DNA of 64,000 bases from positions 1 to 64,000 of the forward strand of contig JASTWB010000049.1 of the NCBI GenBank assembly GCA_032158295.1, in the 5' to 3' direction. The notes beneath the pieces were generated by a model. That model saw only the letters and a list, made by a program, of their open reading frames with translations. It had not been told where the DNA came from and ran no database searches. Shown in pieces: positions 11,301 through 22,269 of the stretch; position 1 is the stretch's first letter; the number at the start of each line of letters is the position of its first letter. This DNA is from Pycnopodia helianthoides (Eukaryota; Echinodermata; Asteroidea; Forcipulatida; Asteriidae). The translations under genes and the position numbers were made by a program.

Positions 11301-13140
11301 CGGTCATTATTCCATAATGACCGTTTGGCGGAATTTCATTGTGTACACCTTCATAGTCCTCGGGTGTATTCATTCAATTAGTACTTTCTGAAGCATTTGC
11401 TCTTTATTTTGTTGTTTTATACCTGTTGGCAAATTTAGCTTTGAAACTTATTCTGCCATTGACCTGCTACCACTATGGTATTTGATTTGATTTGATTAAC
11501 ATGCAACCCATGTATGCCATTTGAGTTGTTATTTAACTCTTCCCCTTACATTTATTAAATGATGATTTCGCGGATTGGATTACTACCGGAAATCTGTTTG
11601 GGGTATTATTGTATAAGATTTCGCGGATTGGATTACTACCGGAAATCAATGTTGATAATAATTTTATGAGATTTCGCGGGTTGGATTACTACCGGAAATC
11701 AATTTTGATACAACTTGTATATGAGATTTCGCGGGTTGGACTACTACCGGAAATCAGTTTTGATAATAATTGTATATGAGATTTCGCGGGTTGGACTACT
11801 ACCGGAAATCAGTTTTGATAATAATTGTATGAGACTTCGTGGGTTGGACTACTACCGGAAATCATTTTTGTTAATGTTTTAAATCTCGCGGATTAAACTA
11901 CTGCCGGAGATCAGTACTGTTCTTGCAAATATATTAAGAGTTGCTTTCAGTTTTCAAAAAATGCAGTTTGGTTAATTGGTTGCATTTGTAACAAACTGTT
12001 CATGGTTTTAAGATCATGTAATTTTACTCCGTATTCAATTAGAATAAAAGGGCTGCTCAAGCCACACAGTACAAACGCCATGTGTCTTTACTTGTCTTAT
12101 GTGGTAATAATCAATATTATTCTTATTAGTTGTTTGCCATTTACCAAACCGTTTAATGTTATGCATTTTGCCAGAGAGCAATGACTTACTTTAGCTGGAA
12201 TTGATCTTTCTGCTCTTATCAGGCTATGCTCGTTTTTTTTCCAGCGTGTTACCAATTTGGATCATCTTTAATTTCCAAAAGTATCCAGCTCAACTTCATT
12301 TGTTATAATTATAGCCTCAATGACGGGATTTCAGTTTCTCGTACATTTTCCCTCAACGACTGGTATAAATCGTCGGAACATGACTCAACGGATATAACAA
12401 CGATTTATTTTAACGTTTTAAAATATATTCAAATTGATTGTAAATCAGTGAAATAATATGTTAAATGTAAGAGTACCCCAAATATACCGCAAAGTGCAAG
12501 ATAAGTAGTTATCGAGTAAACAAATGGGAAAAACAAAACCTCACAAACAAAAACAAGCAAACTAACACCCCAGCAAACATACAAACAGCAATTGACTTGA
12601 AACCTTTTAACATTATATCTGTATCAATCCTCTAGAGAAATATATTTGTCTGAAGTGCTATCAAAAAGGGACAACCGCTGCTCATTGTGAGTATCGCAAT
12701 TGTCATATTGAGTCTAATGTGATTTGCACAAAACCACCAAGAAACCCTAAATAGTAAGTTTGGCGTCGTTTTCACTAAATCATGACCATGGAATTTTGAT
12801 GACAGGTTGGCTTAATCGTGTCTTTACTGAAACTTGAGGAGGGCAGTATTATAAACTTAATTTATAACGTTCTTTCTAAGCAGAAGGAATCATTGCAGTG
12901 TGATACATGCACTAATAAATACACATGCAAACGCCGTTAACAATGCTCCAACGTTCTGAATAAACTTTCATGGAAAAGTACCAGAGATTGTTTCTCCCGC
13001 AAGTAAATTTTAATTATTTTTTAATCATGAACAAGTTTAGCGCATTACAAACTTTTAAATTTTAGTCAGATAAACGTACCTTTAAGTAGTCCAATAAATA
13101 TGACGAGGAACTGGAGTCGGGCATGAAACCGACCCGCCAT
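2071..13140 (-). CDS. Ig-domain receptor gene, 5' part (signal peptide plus two Ig-like domains; Tie-like N-terminus)
   Basis: Gene-level entry; the coding exons are 13080-13140, 3672-4085 and 2071-2325, joined in phase 1 at every junction. The product begins with a short hydrophobic signal peptide (MAGRFHARLQFLVIFIGLLK) and continues into two Ig-like domains of about 138 and 85 residues. The second ends with a YEVHGAGDRSEGKQALMRLL phrase. Tie-type receptors show such a segment just before their EGF modules, so EGF exons are expected left of position 1. The downstream half, kinase or phosphatase or neither, is not visible. The same orientation and class as the RPTP gene upstream suggest tandem paralogues (inference). 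The first intron is about 9 kb and is filled with repeats, including a Ngaro-like element. An exon between the signal peptide and Ig1 could have been missed. Confidence 0.6.
2326..3671 (-). other. Intron between Ig1 and Ig2 exons
   Basis: No supported gene. It holds AT-rich sequence, a short open frame at 3106-3378 without homology that I recognise, and A/C-rich simple sequence near 3400-3450. Confidence 0.5.
3672..4085 (-). CDS. Exon: Ig-like domain 1 of the Ig receptor
   Basis: One hundred thirty-seven full codons with phase 1 on both sides. The donor is gtaagt, and the chosen acceptor is cccataccag, which matches the phase of the signal-peptide exon. DDFTCVTNPR and GVYACVATR supply the two cysteines of an Ig fold, and EYHWLERTGNK supplies a Trp-containing strand. 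The open frame extends further upstream, so the acceptor choice is the least certain point. Confidence 0.62.
4460..5260. repeat. Tandem duplication, unit about 405 bp, two diverged copies
   Basis: The block from about 4460 (tcgttgggatggtttcggag) recurs at about 4865 with the same order: gttgggatggtttt, aggcacttgaggagcggc, then a C-run and tacag. Matching landmarks are offset by about 405 bp. It lies in the large first intron of the Ig-receptor gene and no coding potential is seen. Confidence 0.75.
5640..6255. repeat. CAACGT-rich transposon arm with 119-bp tandem units
   Basis: The motif caacgt or its complement occurs dozens of times. A 119-bp unit beginning gcgatttaatt starts at 5789 and again at 5908, both containing gcagacaacgtgcttgtc. 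The right end (6180-6255) is a run of near-palindromic acaacgttg motifs ending in gtgttagctgggta. This looks like the arm of a non-autonomous DNA transposon; no partner arm was identified. Confidence 0.6.
6488..6944 (-). repeat. Interspersed repeat family R1 (GGGACACACCGGCTTAC end), antisense copy
   Basis: Read on the minus strand, the copy starts at 6944 with ttaaagggacacaccggctt, passes through a ggtcaaaggtcagcg block and ends near gtaattaatgg. The same series of blocks occurs on the plus strand at 42831-43548, and a diverged form at about 16430-16720. It is non-coding and probably a MITE. Confidence 0.75.
7102..8060 (+). pseudogene. Ngaro gag-like ORF, frameshifted
   Basis: The probable start at 7102 opens a basic Ser/Thr/Pro-rich segment (MPRSKRTPATSKSTGTSG). 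After a frame change, VQDKIWKGEFVE follows at about 7480. After another change, the frame up to about 7900 contains QARYLLKYADIVRSAVN, GFGWRDYDINFRLRQAR and SWSTIDAELWLTL. These are typical of the gag-like ORF preceding RT in DIRS/Ngaro elements. The downstream part is replaced by ggtctc simple sequence. It would be a particle or RNA-binding protein if intact. Confidence 0.65.
7958..8123. repeat. GGTCTC simple-sequence block ending in a perfect 19-bp-arm palindrome
   Basis: Many copies of ggtctcggtctc interrupt the gag region. At its right end, gttttggtacaagaccaat (8085-8103) and attggtcttgtaccaaaac (8105-8123) form perfect 19-bp arms around a single base. This looks like a small foldback insertion inside the retroelement. 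Confidence 0.75.
8200..9340 (+). pseudogene. Ngaro reverse transcriptase and RNase H region, broken
   Basis: The frame from about 8220 carries NILHYLDDFLFVGK, the RT box with its LDD core, at about 8391-8432. Its upstream fingers are missing, so RT is internally deleted. After stops near 8618 and 8700, the RNase H/connection domain follows with NLHLFTDASAELGFGAFF (about 8887-8940) and a CDNEAVVSIIN block near 9086. The C-terminal HVPGVYNSIADALSRFQM (about 9207-9260) is the standard end of DIRS-type RNase H. Several frameshifts rule out function. Confidence 0.8.
9384..10260 (+). pseudogene. Ngaro tyrosine recombinase (phage-integrase fold), one frameshift
   Basis: The N-terminal SAM-like part begins near 9384. 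The catalytic domain includes ACLFRTAFMSAFFCFPRVWE (about 9721-9780), then ADNLLTHFDGTP. A frame change near 10040 leads to HSFRNGAATSAA and GRWKSNVYRRYIR, ending at a stop at 10258-10260. The HxxR box, Trp and final Tyr of the recombinase are all present. It would integrate a circular cDNA. One frameshift separates the Arg-I half from the HxxR...Y half. Confidence 0.82.
10324..11208 (+). pseudogene. Ngaro SGNH/GDSL-like hydrolase ORF, split by a foldback insertion
   Basis: The first half reads VLWVIGDSFVHWMF, the GDS nucleophile block, at about 10351-10390. The second half, beyond the insertion at 10522-10867, gives MGSNDLARPP, the Gly-Asn block, at about 10897-10926, followed by LFWSSILPRIHYMGAYN. 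Removing the insertion brings the two halves into the usual order. SGNH-type hydrolase ORFs are known in Ngaro and some CR1 elements, where their role is unclear. Confidence 0.7.
10522..10867. mobile_element. Foldback MITE nested in the SGNH ORF
   Basis: A 346-bp element with long inverted arms: it starts tagccttttgtcaaggcc and ends ggccttgacaaaaggcta. The inner arms match again (ggccttttccaac / gttggaaaaggcc), so most of it folds into one hairpin. Flanking ccaaaccc on both sides is consistent with an approximately 8-bp target duplication, as in hAT-type elements (inference). Confidence 0.82.
11564..11914. repeat. Dyad minisatellite in Ngaro 3' region, about seven units
   Basis: Units of about 50-60 bp each contain gatttcgcgg-attggattactaccgg-aaatc with small variation. 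Each unit is a short dyad: gatttc at one end and gaaatc at the other. The last unit is diverged (tctcgcggatt...ccggagatc). The same array occurs at 47075-47476 in the second Ngaro copy. Confidence 0.85.
12111..13079 (-). other. Intron sequence, nothing recognised
   Basis: AT-rich intron of the Ig-receptor gene between the Ngaro end and exon 1. Short open frames near 12226-12456 show no domain. Confidence 0.45.
13080..13140 (-). CDS. Exon 1: signal peptide of the Ig receptor
   Basis: ATG at 13138-13140 opens 20 codons with a basic N-terminal region and a hydrophobic core (LQFLVIFIGLL). The exon stops at donor gtacgt in phase 1, the phase that both Ig exons accept. It reads as a classic secretory signal exon. 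No TATA box was identified, so the promoter position is not assigned. Confidence 0.6.
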
Positions 13141-13529
13141 GACGGACCTGCTGATGAAGTATTGATATAAAAGTCGCTTGAAGTCTCAGATCATGTCTGA
13201 AAAAGAAACTATTCTCGCCCCAAATATGGAGCTTAGGAAATCCTTTCTTGGCTGTAGCCAAGACATTATGATTATTGTTTTTTTGAAGTTGATTGTGGTT
13301 TTGGATTGCTGCCAAAAAACACAAATGATGTTTCATGAATCTGGAAAGGAATGATACATTCATTTAGATTGTAAACACTAAGTAGTTCCTCTTAAAACAA
13401 TTCGAACATCCTGTCCTTCGCTGTCAGTTCCGCATTCGAGTTGACATACACCATATACAAATACTTGATGAGTTTTGTGAAAATTATAAGGAAATAATAA
13501 GGAAACCTTCCCCCCTAAAAGAAAAAAAG

Positions 13530-13560
<31 letters not shown>

Positions 13561-13730
13561 GCGTTATTTACGTTGAAAATTTATATGTGTATTAAAAAAC
13601 ACACAAAACAACATTACATCAAATCGGCACAAGAAAACTTTATAACTATACTTGCATTGCAATTTGTAACTTTAAACCGTTTATCTGGACCACCCTTATC
13701 CGGTTCTTCAGCAGCTCTTAAACGATTAAC
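13141..13730. other. Upstream region of the Ig-receptor gene with a 30-base poly-A run
   Basis: This stretch should hold the 5' UTR and promoter of the minus-strand Ig gene. Visible features are an A-run at about 13530-13559 and AT-rich DNA; I cannot assign promoter motifs. Confidence 0.4.
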
Positions 13731-16215
13731 CGTGACCCCTCTTCTCTGTTGTTTACCCTACCAAGAACCCCGAAGTGAATTGAAGACATGTTGTGACACC
13801 AGATGTTAGAGTTTTCCTCGACAACCCAGATCTTATACCAAAGACTGTTTTAACTTTTCTTCACTCTTTAAAGAGTTGACAATAAAACATGTAGGGCGTT
13901 TTTTTTTTAGTTTTTGGTTTACAGAAACATCCACATTTTGGGTCTAGAGGCAACTTGGGGACATATTCAAAAGATGTTGGTGTATTTGTTTACAATGGGG
14001 GTCATTCAGATCCACCTTACTTAAGCGATGTTGATGTTTGAAAGACCGGTTTGACTTTAAAGATGTGCAGTTTTTTTAAATAAACCTTTATAAAATGAAC
14101 TTCTTATTAATTTATGTACTTTTTCTTGTGGTCGTATTTGTCAACGCTGTGGTATCGGAATGCATGTTGGGTAATTATTCCTGCTTGTTGCACCCCCCCC
14201 CCCATCTCATCAAATTCTGAACTTTCTGATCGATTCATAGATAAATGAAAAAAATCGCAGAGCATCGATTAATGACTGTATATGATCCGATACAATATCT
14301 ACGGTATCAGATAATCTTACAAATATCAGTAAAAATATTAAACAACTCTTAAAAACCGGATATCAAGTGTTGGACTGAATACATAAACTAAATATTGCTT
14401 TATAGAATGTAATTAAGTGCTATGGATATCAATAGTTTCATGAAACAGTTTCATGAGTTGTTTTAAAAAAGTACACAGAATAGTGAAATATCTGTAATTA
14501 GAAACACACTCCATGAGACACTTGTTGGTAATAATAGCTGGTGTGTGGTTTTTCTAATGGTGACTGAGAAGTTGATAATGATTGTGCCTTCTCAGTTCCA
14601 TCATCACTTCACACCGGCATCCTAGCTGTAGATGACCTCAAAATATTACTAAAAAAGTAATAACTAATAATTTGTATACTACAATATTTTCATTTATGTA
14701 AAGGCCTAGTCCATCCTTATATCAACGTAAACAAACAGAAAACATTTTAGTTGACTGAGAAATTTCGTTCAGACTTTGCTGCTGTGTTAATACAAATCCC
14801 AGGGGGTCGTGTACTGTATTAACAAGAAGAAGAAGAGTCGGGAAAAAGTAAGCCTCTCAAGATAAAATATAATTTAAACGACCTTCAGAAGATAAATTAA
14901 CTTCAGGGAGGTGTAAATGTATGTTTTTGATTAGTGCAAACAGTGCCCTTTCATGTTGACTGTCGGCAACAGCTACCCTGTAGACGAGTACATCTAGTGT
15001 AATCTGGTATCATTAAGCTCTCTGGGTTTTAAAGTAGTCTGCAATATATGAGACGGATATTGCAATACATGTATCCCCTTGGAGGTGGTCAAGTGATGCA
15101 TGCCCCTCTGAAATACCTGATTGCGATAGGAGTGGGTTGGCACAATGGTGCATGTTTCCCAAACAAGTTGCAGATCGAGAGATACTTTTGAAAATTTAAT
15201 CGACATAAAGCGTTTTGGTATTTTAATTTTAAAATGAAATAACGTTTTTTACGCATACTCTTGCCATGTGGACCTTTTCAAAACAGTGCAATAAACACCC
15301 AAATGTTTTACTAATAAGTACGCAATATTCCCCAATCGTTTACGACATCCAACAGCTGTTGGTAATACCGAAATTGTGTATTTGTTACTTTAAAGGAACG
15401 TAAACGCCAGAACTTTCAGTGGAGAAAATATTTCGTCAATATAATCTGCGAATCAGTCTGATTAATATGGAATAGTAATTCAAAACGAAATATAACTTCC
15501 TTATACTCAGACTCCTTAATGAAACAAAGAAAAACATTCTTGCTTGTGTGAATTTATGCCACAAGAAGTCCCCCCAGTAAACCTGTTTCAAAGCGCGCGT
15601 GCGCACCGTCTGTGTAAATGTACATGTAAACCGAAAACACTTGAAAGCAATACGTCGGAGGATGTTTAATATGTATATGTTCACCGACTGCAAACCATTT
15701 TATAATTGTTATATTGATGATACATTGAATTAAATTAAATTAATGTCTTTTGGAAATGTTGACGACCAACAGTACATAATGTATAAAATCGCCGTCTAAA
15801 TGTGTCCCTTATGGAACACCAGTCCTTTTGTTTTTCGCAGGGAAAATGAACAGGCTCCTCATGTTGCCTGTATACATCCATTGTAACTATACAAAGGGAA
15901 CACTACCAAAATGGATATGACAAAGCCTGTGACGGTAATGACTTATCTTAACATGTACTTAAACAACCCATGTTTAAACTTAGTCAAAATTATTACAAAA
16001 TTAAATTATTTAAAAGCTCAGACTTCCCCTAAGACAGCTGAACACACATTGTGGGCTAAATAACCAGGAAGCAATCAATGCCTTCAACTTCCCGGTCCAG
16101 ATATCTTAAATGCACACGTTCTCATAGATATACTTGTAGATGAGGCTATATCCAGTACTAAAATATGTTTTAATGCCTTTAGATTTCTCGTGCTTTTTGG
16201 TCTTTGTTACTTTTT

Positions 16216-16301
16216 GTTGGGCTGTAATGACTCTCTTTTAACATTTTAACATGACTATGATTGATTAGACCAATGTTAAAAGAGAACCATAACAGCCCAA
16301 C
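16216..16301. repeat. Short foldback (29-bp arms) in unit A
   Basis: gttgggctgtaatgactctc opens the left arm and gagaaccataacagcccaac closes the right arm. The arms pair over about 29 bp with three mismatches around a short loop. The homologous foldback in unit B is at 22610-22689. Confidence 0.75.
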
Positions 16302-16429
16302 ACAAGGTGGCCTAACCTTCCTCGGACTAAGAAAATACAGTTTTGTGTAGATTAGCTAACCTTTCTCGGACTAAGAAAATACAGTTTCGTGTAGATTAGA
16401 ATGACGTTTGTTGGGTCAGGTGTTTCCCA

Positions 16430-16720
16430 CATGACTTTCTGCTGGAAGGATATGCAGACAGGATCCTCATGCCTCGCCATATAGCTTTAATATTTACGTA
16501 TACAGAGCACCAGTATGCATGCAACAGTGACCAACAATGTCACGTACATTTGACACTTGCAACGTCTGGTGAAGCGCATACGCTGACCTTTTACCACTTT
16601 TATTGTTTCTAACACTTCGTGTTAAATACGTATTTGCTTTACAAAAAAAACCTCAAAATTATTGTCAATGAGTCTACATCAGTGAATTACGTAAACGGTA
16701 GACTGGTTTGCTCCTAAATT
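16430..16720 (-). repeat. Diverged R1-family repeat in unit A
   Basis: Blocks such as aatgtcacgta, cgctgacctttt and gtaaacggtagactggtttg parallel the R1 copies at 6488-6944 and 42831-43548, but with strong divergence and no clean terminus. Unit B carries the same remnant at about 22770-23035. Confidence 0.5.
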
Positions 16721-17155
16721 AGTCTCGAATGTCGGCGCTGTTTTTTGTATTAGCCACCGGTGGGCGCCACATTCACTGTTTGGGAGTCTATAAATCTGGT
16801 TCGTTTTGATCCAGATGTTTGTGTGATACAATAATTCGTGTTGCGGACAGTAATTCGTGTTGCGATATCACACTACGTTAAACAAAATGAACGTCGCCAA
16901 TCAAGACTACTCCTAAATAAACTGGAGTCTTATTTTTATAAATCGACGACTTGAACTTTAGTCTTCAAAAAAACTTTGTTTTCTCTTTCATATTTTTTTT
17001 TACCAACTCTGGCAAACCGATGTAGTTTAGGTTTCTATGGATTGTGTGGTATTCGTTTTCTGAGATCTGCAAAGGGAGAACAAGATCTTGGGAACATCAA
17101 ATAAAAGAAGATCTTAACCAATTGCCTCTCAAATGATTTTATGCAGGATGCTCAA

Positions 17156-17341
17156 CTAAGTACTTGTTGACGTTTCCAAATTGTATGGTTTTGTTTTGAT
17201 GTCAACAATCTTCTTGAGCTTATCCTTGTACGGCGTATCGGTCGCGGCCAGTGATGCCTCTTCGTTAGTAAGGTTTGGATAAGTTTTCACTTGGACAATA
17301 ATTTTCCCAGGGGAAGTCTCAATCTGAAGCTCTACTGACAT
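17156..17341 (-). other. Short open frame of 61 codons in unit A, unknown
   Basis: ATG at 17339-17341 opens a frame starting MSVELQIETSPGKIIVQ and ending KPYNLETSTST with a stop at 17156. It has a soluble, charged composition with no domain that I recognise. The homologous frame in unit B (about 23518-23692) is disrupted by a 2-base loss, so protein-level constraint is doubtful. Confidence 0.2.
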
Positions 17342-20300
17342 GTTTATTTTATTATTGTCATAAAAATTAAACTGTGCTAATCTCACACCAACAGTTTTTT
17401 TTTAACTGACAAAAACCACCTCATTTAGTCAATGTCTAAAATATGCAAATGTCGTTATGATAGAAAAGCAATTAATTCCCAAGGTGCAAAACTAGCAAAT
17501 TGTGGCTGTTCTGTCCTTCATATGGTGAAACAGAGTCCACACTATTTCCCTATTACATACATAACGTGCATGCTTAATTATCAGGCGGCTGCCACTTAAT
17601 TATCTGGCGGCCGCCACTTAATTATCCGTACCTATTTCAATAAAAAATACGAAGATTAAAAAACACACACAAACTAACAGGTTGCGCAGTCCCTTTAAAG
17701 TTGCATCATTGCATCAATAAAACTTTTAAATGTTATTCACAATTAAGAAATGAGCGCAAACGTTTGAGGTATTAAGAAAAACAACATGGCAAAAATAATA
17801 CCCCTCTTTTGAGTAGAGCGTAAGAGGAATCTCATGACGTTCTCTTTTCGCGGGCATTAAACAAAAGCGAGCCAACAAAAAATGGGGAAAGTAAGGATGA
17901 AGAAGAAGCTGCTTGCTGATGGTGAAGCCTTGATTGTGCAGATGGAGCATTCCAAAAATTAATTGTGCAGAAGGAGCAACAGACATCAAGGCATGTTTGT
18001 AAATATTTGTAAATTGCCAACATGCTTATAAGAGGAAGAGGTGTAGGCCTGACCAGATGGTAACATAGCTTGGTCTGCAAAGAACTGTTCTGTTTCCAAC
18101 TAATTTCAGTCCACAAATCTCTAGAAGAGTTTGAGATAAAGACTTAATAATATTAATGATATAACAATAAATGCTGTTGCTATCCCATCCAGTGACGCTG
18201 TATCTGTTGACTTGTAATTTGAAAGTTGTATATTCCATGGCAATACAAATCCAAATAATATTAATTGTGCCTGACTATTTCCACTTACTACAACGGGGAA
18301 GTGGTGGGGAAATAATTCAATCGAAATGTCTTGACCTATATTACCATGTGGGTTTGTTAGTGAACTGGGATTTTTCCCAGATCCTTTGGGAAGCAATAGA
18401 TAGCTTTTCGGAAGTCATATTCGCTTCTTCATTATTTGCATGGGGGGTCGATTAAAATAATCGGGTTAATCTCTCATTACATCTGTGTAACAATCGTTTG
18501 AGAAACGAAGACATAGGCATATGTATGACTGTTTTAAAGAGTAAAGGCGTTTATCCGTTGTAGGATTGCTCAATGTTTAAGTCTGGCATGGAGTCATTGT
18601 TGCTAATAAGCGTGTTGTCTTCACAATTTCCGGTGATGGGGTAGGAATAAAGACGAAACAAGGCTTGTCGGTGTTTCACTAGTAAACGAGAGCACCTCAT
18701 TCAATGCAATTTTCACAGTTTGGTTGGATAGTAAAAACTTGTGAATTGAAATGAAAAATAGATCTACTCTACCGAAACTCACATGAGAACCTTTTATAGA
18801 ATCCTTTGTTTTTCTTCCTGCTTGTGTGCACACTACTTGAGATGTAGTGACTGCAGAAAGGTCAGGTAATCTCGAATCTTGCTGCGCCTTTTTTTCTCTT
18901 TATGTAATTGTTAACATTGAAAGCACGGGGTAAGTTATTATATAAATTTTAACAAATCCCCGAAGAATTGAACCATTGCAAAAACAATGGAATTCTTTGA
19001 AAATGTAACCGATTTTAAACTGATCAGTTCTTCCCCCAAATGTTAGGAAAAATATTCACATCAGTGCTGAATGTATATTTCTTATCTGTTCCCAAAAGTT
19101 GAGAAGTCTCTTGTTCAAAGATATTAAGATTATTTAACTCCAGCTACAGTCTTGTGCATCTGTCAGTGAGTGTAGGTGTGTTTAAGAGTCAATGACTCGG
19201 CAAAGAGGACAATGTTCGAGGTTATACCGATGTTGAATATTTCCTACGGCTGGCCTCATCAAACAATCAAGGTGATTGAGTAAAGAACGAAGTGAATTGA
19301 CACCTAGAAATATAACACCAAACACTAGCTGTTTTTATTGTAAGCGCAATTATGTTTATTGTATAATGCTGTGTACCTTTGAAAAAAACATTAATGTTCC
19401 CTTTCTGAAAGGTTCACCCAAGGTGAAGAAGAAAAGGGAGAAGTAAAAGCATATATATGTATATCATTCGTGACCCCTATTCTCTGTTGTTTACCCTACC
19501 AAGAACCCCGAAGTGAATTGAAGACATGTTGTGACACCAGATGTGAGAGTTTTCCTCGACAACCCGGATCTTATACCAGAGACTGTTTTAACTTTTCTCC
19601 AATCTTGAAAGAGTTGACAATAAAAAAATGTAGGGCGTTTCTTTAGGTTTTTGGTTTACTGAAACGTCCACATTTTGGGTCTAGAGGCAACTTGGGGATA
19701 TATTCAAAAGATGTTGGTGTATTTGTTTTATAATGGTGGCCATTCAGATCCACCTTACTTAAGCGATGCTGATGTTTGAAAGATCGGTTTGACTTTAAAG
19801 ATGCACAGGTTTTTGGAATAAACCTTTATAAAATGAACTTCTTATAATGCATGTACTTTTTCTTGTGGTCGTATTTTGTCAATGCTGTGGTAGGGAATGC
19901 ATGTTGGGTAATTATTCTCACTTGTCCCCCCCCCCCTTTGCTTCATATGACCGTCTCATCAAATTCTGAACGTTCTGATCGATTCCTGACTTTATAGAAC
20001 ATCGATTAATTAATGACTGTATATGATCCGATACAATATCTACAGTATCAGTCAAAATATTAAACTGAACTTTTAAAAACCGAATATCAAGTGTTGGACT
20101 GCATAAACTAAATACTGCTTCATGGAATGTAGATAAGTGCACCACTTAACTATGATTATCAATAGTTTCATGAAACAGTTTAGTTGTTTTAAAAAGTACA
20201 CATGAATAGTGAAATATATGTAATTAGAAACACACTCCATTAGCCTTTTGTTGGTAATAATTGATGGTGTGTGGTTTCCTAATGGTGATCGAGAAGTTGA

Positions 20301-21287
20301 TAATGTTTGTGCCTACTCAGTTCCATCATCACTTCACACCGGCATCATAGCTGTATAGATGACCTCAAAATATTACTAAATAGGTAATAACTAATAATGT
20401 GTATACTACAATATTTGTATTTATTGTAAAGGCCTAGTCCATCCTCATATCAACGTAAACAAACAGACAACATTTTAGTTGACTAAGAAGTTTCGTTCAG
20501 GCTTTGCGGCTGTGTTAATACAAATCCCAGGGGGTCGTGTACTGTATTGAAAAGAAGTAGAAGAGAAATTAACTTCAGGGAGGTGTAAAAGTATGTTTTT
20601 GATTGGTGCGAACAGTGCCCTTACCTGTTGACTGTCGGCAACAGCTACCCTGTAGATGAGTACATCTACAGTGTAATTTGGTATCGTTAAGCTCGCAGGG
20701 TTTTAAAGTAGTCTGCAAAATACAAGACGGATATTGCAATACATGTACCCCCTAGGAGGTGGTCAAGTGATGCATGCCCCTCTGAAATAGCCAATGGCGA
20801 TAGGAGTGGGTTGGCGCAAAGGTGCATGTTTCTCGAATAAGATGCAGATCAAGATCACTTTTGACAATTTAATCGACATAAAGTTTTTGGTATATTAAAT
20901 AAATAATGTTTTTTGCGCATACTCTTGCCATGGGGACTTTTTCAAAACAGTGCAAAAAACATCCAAATGTTTTACTAATAAGTTCATTTTTTTGAATATT
21001 TTGGAATGTTTGACATACAAACTCAACAATATTCCCCGACATTCAACAGCCGTTGGTAAAACCGAATATGTGTATTCGTTACTTTAAAGGAACGTAAACG
21101 CATGAACTTTCAGTGGAGAAAATATTTCGTCAATATAATCTGCGAATCAGTCTGATTAATATGGAATAGTAATCAAAACGAAATATAACTTCCTTATACT
21201 CAGACTCTTGCTTGTGTGAATTTATGCCACACGAATTCCCCAGTAAACCAGTCTCAAAGCGCGTACATTTAAATCGAAAACACTTAA

Positions 21288-21668
21288 AGGAACATTACAG
21301 AATTGGTAAGAAAAAAACTTGTAAAATATACTTTTGATCACAGATTTACTCAAAACTTACACGGTCTAATGATGATGATAGTAGAAAACATCCCTTTAAA
21401 TATTTCTGTCTGAAATGCCATATTTGATGAGAAATGAATAAACTAATTTTCCGATTGGAGTTTACCGCTCAGTGAGCGTTTTATTCATTTGTTGAATCTA
21501 TATGATTTCAAGCAAATGTGTAATCGGTTTTTCACTTTTTCTCGTGACCCAGATGGCCGATCGATCTCAAACTTCAGGTTTGTCAGTTTTTGTATATGGT
21601 GGATTACATAAAGTGCTTACACTGCCAGCAACTGTTTTGTTAGCAAAAAACAATTTTGTAATGTTCCT
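21288..21668. mobile_element. MITE with AGGAACATTACA ends, unit B only
   Basis: The ends are aggaacattacagaattg and caattttgtaatgttcct, inverted repeats of 18 bp with one mismatch. Unit A has continuous sequence across the same point (cacttgaaagcaatacgtc), i.e. an empty site, so insertion followed the segmental duplication. Confidence 0.8.
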
Positions 21669-21991
21669 CAAAAAGAAATACGTCGGACGGTGTTGAATAT
21701 GTTTATGTTCAATGACTGTAAACCATTTCATATTTGTATTGATGATACATTGAATTAAATTAATATATTTTGGAAATGTTGACGACCAACGGAACATAAT
21801 GTATAAAATCGCCGTCTAAATGTGTCCATTATGAAACACCATACCTTTCGTTTTTTGCGCTGGGAAAATGAACAGGCGCCTCATGCTGCCTACAAAATAT
21901 GTATACATCCATTGTAACTATGCACAGGGAACACTACCAAGATGGACATGATAAAGCCAATGAGGGTAATGACCTATCTTAACATGTATTT

Positions 21992-22269
21992 AAAGGCACT
22001 TGACACGTTTGGTAATTGTCGAAGACCAATATTCGAAAACCCTGGTTGCATTACTTTGTGTGCTTTCAGATGCATAATAAAAGGCTTTAGCTGAAGTATT
22101 TTATTATTTGAGTGAGAAACTACCTCTTTCTCAAAAACTACGTTACTTCAGAGGGAGCCGTTTCTCACAATGTTTTATACTATCAACATCTCTCCATTGC
22201 TCGTTACCAAGTAAGTTTTTATGCTTACAATTATTTTGAGTAACTATACCAAAAGTGTCCAGTGCCTTT
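21992..22269. mobile_element. MITE with AAAGGCACTKGACAC ends and TTAA-like target, unit B only
   Basis: The left end aaaggcacttgacacgtttg and the right end caaaagtgtccagtgccttt are imperfect inverted repeats. The site is bounded by ttaa on both sides, and unit A shows the empty site acttaaacaaccca. Terminal sequence of this kind is, to my knowledge, widespread in echinoderm introns (recall, not searched). Confidence 0.8.

Larger units (their letters stand above)
6955..12110 (+). mobile_element. Degenerate Ngaro/DIRS-type tyrosine-recombinase retrotransposon
   Basis: The order of remnants is gag-like region (7102-8060), RT/RNase H (8200-9340), tyrosine recombinase (9384-10260), an SGNH/GDSL-like ORF (10324-11208), then a 3' region with a dyad minisatellite (11564-11914). 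A tyrosine recombinase instead of a DDE integrase, with RNase H and an extra hydrolase ORF, is the Ngaro arrangement. Frameshifts, stops, an internal RT deletion and a nested foldback element make it dead. The 3' 780 bp match a second copy at 46847-47655, which supports the right boundary. The left boundary is approximate: a 40-bp direct repeat (ccttcatctttgtttgctgt) at 6971-7054 may belong to it. The element sits in sense opposite to its host gene's intron. Confidence 0.8.
13731..19468. repeat. Tandem segmental duplication, unit A (5.7 kb)
   Basis: Unit A starts cgtgacccctcttctctgtt and ends atatatgtatatcatt at 19468, where the same start motif (cgtgacccct) recurs directly at 19469. Landmarks throughout, such as gtagacgagtacatct at about 14980, the foldback at 16216 and a signal-peptide-free AT region at 18100-18400, reappear in unit B in the same order. 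Identity looks roughly 90 percent or more by eye. Unit A has extra short tandem copies near 16320-16400 and 17575-17630 that unit B lacks. Confidence 0.88.

Noticed and set aside
11564..11914. CRISPR-like array because of regular dyad repeats
   Set aside because: Spacers are related to each other, the DNA is eukaryotic, and the array is tied to a retroelement.
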